A DNA stretch of 8,443 nucleotides from CAZFVY01 sp964522665 (lineage in GTDB: Bacteria; Verrucomicrobiota; Verrucomicrobiia; Limisphaerales; CAZFVY01). The stretch is taken from NCBI GenBank assembly GCA_964522665.1, contig CAZFVY010000171.1:1-8443 (forward strand). Reading direction: 5' to 3'. Position numbers and translations under genes: made by a program. Below the pieces are notes generated by a model that was not told where the DNA came from, made no database searches, and saw nothing but the letters and a program-made list of their open reading frames with translations. Shown piece by piece: positions 1-5,770 of this stretch (its first letter is position 1; every line of letters starts with the position of its first letter).

Positions 1-204
1 TCACCAGACCGCTGCGGGTATGCCTTCACTTTTTCCAAACCGTTTCTGCTCCAAAACCTTACTCAATCTGGCGCGTTCCAACTGCCGTTTTAAGGATAAT
101 GGGGTGCAACTGGTTCGACGACGGGAAAGGCCCCGTCAACAACTCGGGAGTACCGGTTGAAAACATTGCGTTGAGTAATCGGGGGTTCGCTTCTAAACTT
201 CGGC
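1..204. other. Non-coding region upstream of the Rieske gene, with potential RNA hairpins
   Basis: No gene can be supported here. A frame open from the left edge to a TAA at 91-93 (30 codons) could be the tail of an upstream gene, but nothing in it is recognisable. A minus-strand frame ending at 3..1 is equally unconvincing. The stretch contains a perfect 6-bp hairpin, GACGGG (120-125) with CCCGTC (132-137). It is enclosed by a 7-bp pairing of AACTGGT (108-114) with ACCGGTT (151-157), which includes one G-U pair. A GATAAT at 95-100 resembles a -10 box but has no -35 at the right distance. The segment is probably leader or promoter DNA for the gene at 208, and this reading is only inference. 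Confidence 0.4.
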
Positions 205-207
205 GTG

Positions 208-1521
208 ATGAAGAAAGCTCCATCCGCGCGGGGACAGAGCACGGCGAAACCGGCGCGGCGCGCGGCGTCGGCGGTTCGGGTGGGCGTCAGTCGGCGGCGA
301 CCGGACCCAACGTTGCTCGCCGAATGCCGGGCGGGTTGGTCGTTGCCGGGGCCGTTTTACCGCGAGGACGAGGTTTACCGGCTGGACGTGGAGCGTATCT
401 GGCGCACCGGGTGGCTGTTTGCGGGGCATAGTTGCGAACTGCCGCGCGCCGGGGATTACTTCACGCTCGAGGTGGACACGGACTCGGTGATCGTGATCCG
501 CTCGGAAGGAGGCCAGATTCGCGCGGTCCACAACGTCTGCCGCCATCGCGGTTCGATTCTCTGCGCGGCCGATCATGGCCACGCCACGCGCATCGTCTGC
601 CCTTATCACCAATGGATTTATGGTCTGGACGGGAGCCTGCTCGGCTGCCGCGGGATGCCGGCGGACCTCGATAAATCGCAGTTCGGCCTGCAACCGGTCC
701 ATCTCCGCGAGGTCGAGGGGTTGATCTTCATTTCGCTGGCGCCGGAACCGCCGCCGTTCGAGCCGGCCCATCGCGAGCTGGCGCCGGTCCTCAAACCGCA
801 AGGGTTTGGCCGGGCGAAGGTCGCCAAAGCGGTCGATTACGTGGTGAACGCGAATTGGAAATTGGTCTGGGAGAACAACCGCGAGTGCTATCATTGCAAC
901 GTCAATCATCCCCAGTACATCAAGGCGAATTTCGATCATTATAACGCGGACGACACCACGCCGCGGGTCCAGTCCGAGATCGCGACGGCGCTGGCGCGCA
1001 GTGAAGCCGAGTGGGCCGCGTCCGGCCTGGCGCCCACGCATAAACGGACCGGCATGACGGTGTTTCCCGACGCCGAAAAGGACATTTGGTTTTCCGCGAA
1101 CCGCACTCCGCTGGCGGAGGATTGGGTTTCCGAATCGATGGACGGCCGGCAGGTCGCGCCGTTAATGGGCGATTATCAGACGGCCGAGACGGGCACGCTC
1201 CGGACGCGGACGCTGCCGAATTTCTGGAATCACTCGAGCTGCGATCACGGCGTGAGCACGCGCCTGTTGCCCGCCGGCCCGCAAAAAACCGCGATTCGCG
1301 TTTACTGGCTGGTCGATGAGAAGGCGGTCCAGGGCCGGGACTACGACCTCGCCAAGTTGATGCCGTTCTGGCAATTGACCTCGGAGCAGGACTGGCAGAT
1401 TTGCGAGCGGCAGCAGCGGGGCGTCAATTCCAGCGCCTATCGACCGGGGCCATACTCCACGTTCAAGGAGTATAATGTCGCCAGTTTTGTCCAGTGGTAC
1501 CTGGCTAAACTGCAGCGCTAG
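208..1521 (+). CDS. Rieske [2Fe-2S] non-heme iron oxygenase alpha subunit (glycine betaine/carnitine monooxygenase type)
   Basis: This is the oxygenase component of a Rieske-type monooxygenase, a cytoplasmic enzyme that uses O2 and electrons from a separate reductase for oxidative N-demethylation or hydroxylation. Numbering from ATG 208 (437 aa), the Rieske cluster ligands are Cys111, His113, Cys131 and His134 in a C-x-H-x17-C-x2-H motif. The catalytic domain has NWKLVWENN followed by Glu226, His229 and His234, and then Asp395 in SEQDW. That gives the 2-His-1-Asp iron site, with Glu as the bridging acid between cluster and iron. Glu, rather than the more common Asp, is a feature known from the CntA carnitine oxygenase. 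The length is normal for alpha subunits. GTG 205 directly precedes ATG 208 and is an alternative start; neither has a clear ribosome binding site. The basic, Ala-rich first 30 residues are longer than usual. The downstream FAD enzyme 36 bp away is probably co-transcribed. Substrate is inferred: betaine, carnitine, stachydrine or a similar quaternary amine. Confidence 0.9.
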   Translation: MKKAPSARGQSTAKPARRAASAVRVGVSRRRPDPTLLAECRAGWSLPGPFYREDEVYRLDVERIWRTGWLFAGHSCELPRAGDYFTLEVDTDSVIVIRSEGGQIRAVHNVCRHRGSILCAADHGHATRIVCPYHQWIYGLDGSLLGCRGMPADLDKSQFGLQPVHLREVEGLIFISLAPEPPPFEPAHRELAPVLKPQGFGRAKVAKAVDYVVNANWKLVWENNRECYHCNVNHPQYIKANFDHYNADDTTPRVQSEIATALARSEAEWAASGLAPTHKRTGMTVFPDAEKDIWFSANRTPLAEDWVSESMDGRQVAPLMGDYQTAETGTLRTRTLPNFWNHSSCDHGVSTRLLPAGPQKTAIRVYWLVDEKAVQGRDYDLAKLMPFWQLTSEQDWQICERQQRGVNSSAYRPGPYSTFKEYNVASFVQWYLAKLQR

Positions 1522-1557
1522 CTTCCTACGGGCGCCGCGGGCGCCGAGCAACTCGAT

Positions 1558-2778
1558 ATGTCAGGCATCGACAACAGCGAATTCATCATCATCGGCGGCG
1601 GCGCGGTCGGTTGCGGGGTGGCGCACGCCCTGGTCAAGGCCGGCCAGACCGACATCCTCGTTGTCGAACGAGCCGACGACGTCGGCGAGGCGACGACGTC
1701 GCAAGGCGCGGGGCTGTGCGGCCAGCCGCGCGATTCGCTTGAGCGGACGAAACTCGCGATGCATTCGGTGGCGACGTTTCGCGAGTTGCAACGCAGTGAC
1801 GTGAAGCCGGACTGGCATGAGGTTGGTTCGCTGCGTTTGGCGTTGTCCGAGACGCGCGCGGCGGAGTTTGAACGACTCGCGCAAACCGCGAGCGCGGCCG
1901 GCCTCGAAGCCGGGCTGATCGGGCAGGCCGAAGCGGCGCGGCGCTGGCCGGGCTTGGATTTCCAGCGCGTCAAAGCCGTGCTTTGGTGTCCCTCCGACGG
2001 CTGGATGACGCCGCGTTGCGTGGCGAAATCGTATCAAGCCGCGTGCCAGAAGGCCGGGGTCCGCTTCGCGACCGCGACGGCGCTCGAAGGAATCAAGCTC
2101 CAGGACGGACGCGTGACCGGCGTCCAGACGAGCCGCGGCGCCGCGGACTGCCGCTACGTCATCAACGCCGCGGGCGCGCACGCGTACCACGTCGCGAAGT
2201 TGGCGGGGCTGGAGTTGCCGATCGTGCCGGTGCGCCACGAGTATTACATCACCGTTCCGATGCCCAATCTGGCGCCGGAGCTGCCCTGCTTCCGGATTCC
2301 CGAGTTGACGCTTTACGGACGGGTGCGTGACGGGGGCCTGCTGCTGGGCGGATGGGAACGCCGTTCGCTCTCCCGCGACCCGCGCGGGTACGGGTTGGGC
2401 GCGCCGTCCGAACCGATCAACCCGGATTGGCAGGTATTGGGAAAATTCGAGGACGATTTCGCCGAGCTTTTTCCCGCGGCGAAACCGAGCGAGAAGAGTT
2501 TCGTGGGCAAGGGCTGGCCGACGTTCACGCCGGACGGGCGGTTCATCATCGGCGAGAGCGGCCGCGTGCCGGGTTTCGTGATGGCCGGCGGTTGCAACGC
2601 CCACGGCATCTCCGGCTCGGCGGGGATCGGCAAATTGCTCGTCGAGTCGCTCTTCGAGAGGCAACCGTCGCCCTACGTCCAGAGTCTCAGCCCCGACCGC
2701 TTCAGCGAAAACGGCTGGTCCTGGAGCGACGCGCAGACGCAGGCCGCGCGGGTTTACGAGAGTTATTACGGGGTTTAG
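1558..2778 (+). CDS. FAD-dependent oxidoreductase, DAO family (dimethylglycine/sarcosine dehydrogenase-like FAD domain)
   Basis: A 406-aa soluble flavoenzyme that probably oxidises a secondary or tertiary amine or amino acid such as dimethylglycine or sarcosine. The N-terminus carries the dinucleotide-binding Rossmann motif GGGAVG (13-18), with the ribose-binding Glu37 at the end of the second strand. The second FAD-contact segment is NAAGAHA (203-209). Further DAO signatures are TPDGRFIIGE (324-333) and the C-terminal GCNAHGISGSAG (345-356), which is typical of the dimethylglycine dehydrogenase/sarcosine oxidase subset. The tail after residue 380 resembles the linker that precedes the folate-binding half of dimethylglycine dehydrogenases, but the protein stops there. 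At 46-53 the sequence is ATTSQGAG, without the Trp-His of covalently flavinylated dimethylglycine dehydrogenases, so FAD is expected to be non-covalent. A GGCGCC-GCG-GGCGCC repeat occupies the gap to the oxygenase gene. Exact substrate is unknown; proline or other amino acid dehydrogenase activity is possible. Confidence 0.88.
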   Translation: MSGIDNSEFIIIGGGAVGCGVAHALVKAGQTDILVVERADDVGEATTSQGAGLCGQPRDSLERTKLAMHSVATFRELQRSDVKPDWHEVGSLRLALSETRAAEFERLAQTASAAGLEAGLIGQAEAARRWPGLDFQRVKAVLWCPSDGWMTPRCVAKSYQAACQKAGVRFATATALEGIKLQDGRVTGVQTSRGAADCRYVINAAGAHAYHVAKLAGLELPIVPVRHEYYITVPMPNLAPELPCFRIPELTLYGRVRDGGLLLGGWERRSLSRDPRGYGLGAPSEPINPDWQVLGKFEDDFAELFPAAKPSEKSFVGKGWPTFTPDGRFIIGESGRVPGFVMAGGCNAHGISGSAGIGKLLVESLFERQPSPYVQSLSPDRFSENGWSWSDAQTQAARVYESYYGV

Positions 2779-2822
2779 GAAAGGAAACGGGGTTTTGCCG
2801 CTTGGCGACCGGAACGTTCCGC

Positions 2823-2854
2823 TGACGATATGCAGCGTATGCCGCATATTGTTA
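2823..2854 (+). terminator. Hairpin in the convergent gap, likely terminator of the oxygenase/FAD unit
   Basis: An 11-bp stem pairs 2823-2833 with 2844-2854 around a 10-nt loop. Two of the pairs are G-U when read as + strand RNA and become A-C mismatches on the other strand, so the structure favours + strand transcripts. It is followed by a short T-rich run but no long T tract, which makes it a weak terminator. It lies between two genes that end towards each other (2778 and 2870). A perfect 12-bp palindrome, CGGAACGTTCCG, is just upstream at 2810-2821. Confidence 0.4.
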
Positions 2855-2869
2855 ATTTGGCCAGAGGCG

Positions 2870-3913
2870 CTAAGCCCGCGCGAAGATTTGGCGGATGATG
2901 TCCTCGATGGGGACTTCCTGGATGTCGATGTCGCTGACGGGCAATTCGTCGAGGAGGGCTTTGCAAACGGGGATCACCCGGTCGCGTTTGACCTTGAGCT
3001 TGACGTGGTGGGTGTCGCGTTCGACGACCTCGCCGTACTTGGCGAGGTCTTCGGCGCGTTGCTCGGCCGGGATCGCGCATTGGATCGTGATGATCTTGAA
3101 ATCGGCGAAGCGGTCGATCACTTCGTCGAGGCGGCCGTCGAAAAAGATCACGCCGCGGTCGATGATGATGACGCGCTGGCAAAGCTCCTGGATGTCCGCC
3201 ATGTAGTGGCTGGTCAGCAGGATCGTCGTGCGGCGGGTGGCGTTGTGACGGCGCAGGAATTCGCGCACGGTTTTTTGCGAAACGACGTCGAGGCCGATCG
3301 TCGGCTCGTCGAGGAACAGGACTTTCGGCTGGTGCAGCAACGCGGCGATCAACTCCATCTTCATCCGCTCGCCGAGCGACAGTTCGCGGACCATCACGTT
3401 GAGCTTGTCGCGGACGACGAGCAGCTCGGTCAATTCGTCCACGGTTCGCTGGAACGCCACGGTCGGGATGCCGTAAATCTTGGCGTTTAGTTCGAGGGAT
3501 TCGCGCGCGGGCAGGTCCCACCAAAGCTGGTTTTTCTGGCCGAGCAGCAGCGCGAACTGACGGCGGTAGCCATCGTCGCGGCGCCAGGGCGTGTAGCCGA
3601 GCACGCGCGCCGAGCCGCTGGAGGGATAGACTAGGCCGGCGAGCATCTTGAGGGTGGTCGTCTTGCCGGCGCCGTTCGGCCCGAGAAAACCGACCAATTC
3701 CCCTTCGGCGACGCTGAAACTCACGTCCTTGACCGCGAAGACCGGCTCGTACTCGCGGCTGAGCAGACCTTTGAGCGCGCCCTTCAAACCCGGCTGCTTT
3801 TTGTAAGTGCGGAATGTCTTGCACAACCCGTCCACCTGGATGACGGGTGAGCCGGCGGGATTCACCGGGCCGGGGCGGGCGGTCGTTGGGGCGGGGGCGG
3901 GCACGTTTTCCAT
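2870..3913 (-). CDS. ABC-2 type transporter ATP-binding protein (COG4586 type)
   Basis: The ATPase subunit of an ABC exporter, acting at the inner face of the membrane with separate permease proteins. Numbering from ATG 3913 (347 aa), Walker A is GPNGAGKT (78-85), the Q-loop Gln is 126 in LLGQKNQLWWDLP, the signature is LSLGE (178-182), Walker B is VLFLDE (198-203) and the H-loop His is 236. All nucleotide-binding residues are present. The insertion GLKGALKGLLSREYE ahead of Walker A and the GQKNQLWWDLP block are characteristic of the COG4586 family, which works with permeases of the COG4587 and COG3694 type. The first 23 residues are Pro/Ala-rich. GTG 3943 is an alternative start adding 10 residues; neither start has a ribosome binding site. 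It follows dnaA on the same strand, and no permease gene follows it because the next gene is convergent. The transported substrate is unknown. Confidence 0.92.
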   Translation of the reverse strand: MENVPAPAPTTARPGPVNPAGSPVIQVDGLCKTFRTYKKQPGLKGALKGLLSREYEPVFAVKDVSFSVAEGELVGFLGPNGAGKTTTLKMLAGLVYPSSGSARVLGYTPWRRDDGYRRQFALLLGQKNQLWWDLPARESLELNAKIYGIPTVAFQRTVDELTELLVVRDKLNVMVRELSLGERMKMELIAALLHQPKVLFLDEPTIGLDVVSQKTVREFLRRHNATRRTTILLTSHYMADIQELCQRVIIIDRGVIFFDGRLDEVIDRFADFKIITIQCAIPAEQRAEDLAKYGEVVERDTHHVKLKVKRDRVIPVCKALLDELPVSDIDIQEVPIEDIIRQIFARA

Positions 3914-3948
3914 TCGGCGCCGGCGGGCGTTGGCGGTCGCCACCGTTG

Positions 3949-3969
3949 GCCCGCGGCGCCGCCGCGGGC
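3949..3969 (-). repeat. 9-bp GC-only inverted repeat between dnaA and the ABC ATPase gene
   Basis: GCCCGCGGC (3949-3957) pairs perfectly with GCCGCGGGC (3961-3969) across a 3-nt loop. It sits between the dnaA stop (3979-3977) and the start of the ATPase gene. There is no T tract in either direction, so it is not a standard intrinsic terminator. It could be an RNA processing or translation-limiting structure for the downstream gene, or a Rho-independent pause. Its right arm ends 5 nt upstream of the alternative GTG start at 3943. Confidence 0.55.
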
Positions 3970-3976
3970 GGGCGGT

Positions 3977-5371
3977 TTACCGCAGCAATTGTTTCTCGAG
4001 GTAGTTGACGACCTGCCGGATTTCGGGGTCGATTTCCATGCGGTCCTTGACCAGCCGGCACGCGTGCAGCACCGTGCCGTGGTCGCGGCCACCGAAGGCC
4101 TCGCCGATGGTGTTGAGCGAGCTTTCGGTCAATTGGCGCGCCAGAAACATCGCGACCTGGCGCGGGAACGCGATGTTCTCGGGGCGGCGTTTGCTCGACA
4201 TGTCGGCCAGGCGGATGTCGTAGTGATCGGCGACGCGCCGCTGAATCAACTCGATGTTGACCGCGTACCGGCCTTCTTCGTGCAGGACTTCCCGCAGCAG
4301 CACCTCGACCGACTCCTGGTTCAGGGTCTGCCCGGTGAGCGAGGCGTAGGACGCGACGCGGTTGAGCGCGCCCTCGAGGCGCCGGATATTGGTGCGAATC
4401 CGGCAGGCGAGGAAATTGATGATTTCGTCGGGCAACTGAATGTTGAGCGATTTTTCCTTCTTGCGGAGGATCGCGACGCGGGTCTCGACGTCGGGCGGCT
4501 GCAGGTCCGTGACCAGGCCCCATTCGAAGCGGGAGATGAGGCGGTGCTCGAGGTTTTGAATCTCGCTCGCCGGCCGGTCGCAGGTGAGGACGATTTGCTT
4601 GTGCGCCTCGTGGAGCGCGTTGAAGGTGTGGAAGAATTCCTCCTGAATGCGTTCTTTGCCGGCGAGGAATTGGATGTCGTCAATCAGCAGGACGTCAGAC
4701 TGCCGGTATTTCTTGCGGAATTTGACGAGCTGGCTGTTTTGAATGCCGTCGATGTATTCGTTCGTGAATTTTTCGGACGAAACGTAGGCGACCCGCGCCC
4801 CTTTCTTGTGGGTCGCGACGTATTGGCCGATGGCGTGGAGCAAATGGGTCTTGCCCAAACCGACCCCGCCATAAAGGAAGAGCGGGTTGTAGGATTTGCC
4901 GGGCGCCTGGGCCACGGCGAGGGCGGCGGCGTGCGCAAAATTGTTGTTGCCGCCGACGACGAATGTTTCGAAGGTGTTCTTTGGGTTGAAGGCGAAGTCC
5001 CGGTTTTCTTTGCGCTCGGCGCCGTCGTTGGCCGGTTTGGCCTTGCCCGGACGCACTTCGGCGGCCGGGGCGGCGGGGACGGCGCCGGAGCCAACGATGA
5101 ATTTCACGCGAACCGGCCGTTCGGCGGCTTGGGAAACGACTTCTTGCAGCAGGCCAAGGTAGTTGTCCTTGAGCCAGACCTCACAGAAATCATCGGCCAC
5201 CTCGAGCGTCATGGTCTCATCGTCCAGCGCGACCGGACGGATGGCCGCGAACCAGAGATTATACATGTCCGCGTTGAGGGCGCGGCGCAAGGCTTCGCGG
5301 GCGATTTCCCAGGTTTTTTCGGGCGAATGGGCGGTCACGGTCTTTTTTTGGCTTGGCTCGCTGGCGGGCAT
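3977..5371 (-). CDS. dnaA: Chromosomal replication initiator protein DnaA
   Basis: DnaA binds DnaA boxes at oriC as an ATP complex, melts the origin and recruits the helicase; it also acts as a transcription regulator, often of its own gene. Numbered from ATG 5371 (464 aa), domain I spans about 1-85. A short Ala/Pro/Lys-rich linker follows at about 97-125. The AAA+ core has Walker A GGVGLGKT (168-175), Walker B LLIDD (228-232), sensor I LTCDR (262-266), the arginine finger in SRFEWG (Arg281) and sensor II Arg331 in RRLEGALNR. Domain IV carries the DNA-binding signature GGRDHGTVLHA (427-437). Length and order are normal. ATG 5371 is chosen over GTG 5380 because AGGTGA lies 5 nt upstream of the ATG and includes the GTG. 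Neither dnaN nor recF is next to it; the ABC ATPase gene follows on the same strand. Confidence 0.98.
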   Translation of the reverse strand: MPASEPSQKKTVTAHSPEKTWEIAREALRRALNADMYNLWFAAIRPVALDDETMTLEVADDFCEVWLKDNYLGLLQEVVSQAAERPVRVKFIVGSGAVPAAPAAEVRPGKAKPANDGAERKENRDFAFNPKNTFETFVVGGNNNFAHAAALAVAQAPGKSYNPLFLYGGVGLGKTHLLHAIGQYVATHKKGARVAYVSSEKFTNEYIDGIQNSQLVKFRKKYRQSDVLLIDDIQFLAGKERIQEEFFHTFNALHEAHKQIVLTCDRPASEIQNLEHRLISRFEWGLVTDLQPPDVETRVAILRKKEKSLNIQLPDEIINFLACRIRTNIRRLEGALNRVASYASLTGQTLNQESVEVLLREVLHEEGRYAVNIELIQRRVADHYDIRLADMSSKRRPENIAFPRQVAMFLARQLTESSLNTIGEAFGGRDHGTVLHACRLVKDRMEIDPEIRQVVNYLEKQLLR

Positions 5372-5372
5372 G

Positions 5373-5382
5373 TTATTCACCT
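5373..5382 (-). promoter_or_regulatory. dnaA ribosome binding site overlapped by a DnaA-box-like sequence
   Basis: On the minus strand AGGTGA (5382-5377) is placed 5 nt before the dnaA ATG (5371-5369) and is the clearest Shine-Dalgarno sequence in the window. The same bases read on the + strand give TTATTCACC (5373-5381), one mismatch from the TTATNCACA DnaA box. Binding of DnaA here could in principle couple initiator level to its own expression. That role is inference; the overlap itself is seen directly. Confidence 0.55.
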
Positions 5383-5508
5383 AGGGTTGTCACGGGTCCG
5401 TAACATCTCATTTCGCAATCGTTTACGCGGTCAATTCGAGGGGACGACGCGCGGAGCCGAGGCGACCCGAGGGAAGTGAGTTCCAGGCCCGACCCACTCA
5501 CGCATAAC

Positions 5509-5517
5509 TTGTTCACA
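5509..5517 (+). promoter_or_regulatory. DnaA-box-like site TTGTTCACA
   Basis: TTGTTCACA differs from the TTATNCACA consensus only at the third base, where a G is also used in the TTGTCCACA boxes of actinobacteria. An AT-rich stretch, AATAAAGTATTTAGATA, follows at once. The site is about 140 bp upstream of the dnaA start. Confidence 0.5.
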
Positions 5518-5655
5518 ATAAAGTATTTAGATACCGCGCCCAGGTTGTTTAGTGTTTCGCCGGCTTAACGGGCTTGCCGCGACCGGTTCAATCAGAATTG
5601 ACAGCGCCTTATGTAGAACAATTCGGCGACTTTGACGAGAACAACCTATTAACTC

Positions 5656-5675
5656 TTGTTCGCAAGTTATTCACA
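5656..5675 (+). promoter_or_regulatory. Tandem DnaA boxes one helical turn apart
   Basis: TTGTTCGCA (5656-5664) and TTATTCACA (5667-5675) lie in the same orientation, 11 bp start to start, so two DnaA molecules would sit on the same helix face. The second is a full match to TTATNCACA and the first differs from it at two positions. Same-orientation, close-spaced boxes are what cooperative DnaA loading at origins uses. The pair is about 290 bp upstream of the dnaA start. Confidence 0.55.
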
Positions 5676-5721
5676 AGGCCAATTGGCCCATAAAATCAGG
5701 GCTTTTTCACGTTTTGGGGGC

Positions 5722-5750
5722 AAAAAAAGGCGCCTCGCGACCGAGGCGCC
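5722..5750 (-). terminator. Intrinsic terminator of glnA
   Basis: Read on the minus strand, GGCGCCTCG pairs perfectly with CGAGGCGCC (9 bp) around a 4-nt loop and is followed by seven T residues. It begins about 20 nt after the glnA stop codon. It is a textbook intrinsic terminator and should insulate dnaA from transcription coming from glnB-glnA. Confidence 0.92.
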
Positions 5751-5770
5751 CGTGAACAAATCCAAGCCCA

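Larger units (their letters stand above)
5383..5721. other. Gene-free dnaA upstream region: candidate oriC / dnaA control region
   Basis: About 340 bp without a coding sequence between dnaA and the glnA terminator. Its right half is richer in A+T than the flanking genes. It contains DnaA-box-like motifs, all in the same orientation: TTGTTCACA at 5509-5517, TTGTTCGCA at 5656-5664 and TTATTCACA at 5667-5675. With the box over the dnaA ribosome binding site this makes four. An AT-rich stretch (5518-5532) directly follows the 5509 box and could be an unwinding element. The dnaA promoter must also lie here; TTGACC (5435-5430, minus strand) is a possible -35, but its -10 is poor. Bacterial origins often lie beside dnaA, so oriC is a reasonable but unproven reading; a purely regulatory role for dnaA is the alternative. 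Confidence 0.5.

Noticed and set aside
1..93. Partial upstream genes at the left edge, one frame on each strand
   Set aside because: Both are about 30-45 codons long, unrecognisable and compete for the same DNA, so neither can be supported.
101..125. Resemblance to the 5' end of tmRNA (GGGG followed by GG-TTCGAC)
   Set aside because: The tag-coding part, pseudoknots and the tRNA-like 3' end are absent; the Rieske gene starts about 100 bp later. The match is short and could be chance.
2775..4523. 582-aa minus-strand frame running across the ABC ATPase gene and part of dnaA
   Set aside because: It is out of frame with both real genes, and its Arg/Pro/His-rich translation is typical of a shifted frame.
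3989..5479. 496-aa open frame on the + strand opposite dnaA
   Set aside because: It lies antisense to an unmistakable dnaA and its composition is that of a codon-shadow frame.
5598..5625. TTGACA on the + strand inside the dnaA spacer as a promoter
   Set aside because: There is no acceptable -10 at the right distance and no + strand gene downstream, only the glnA terminator and antisense glnA.
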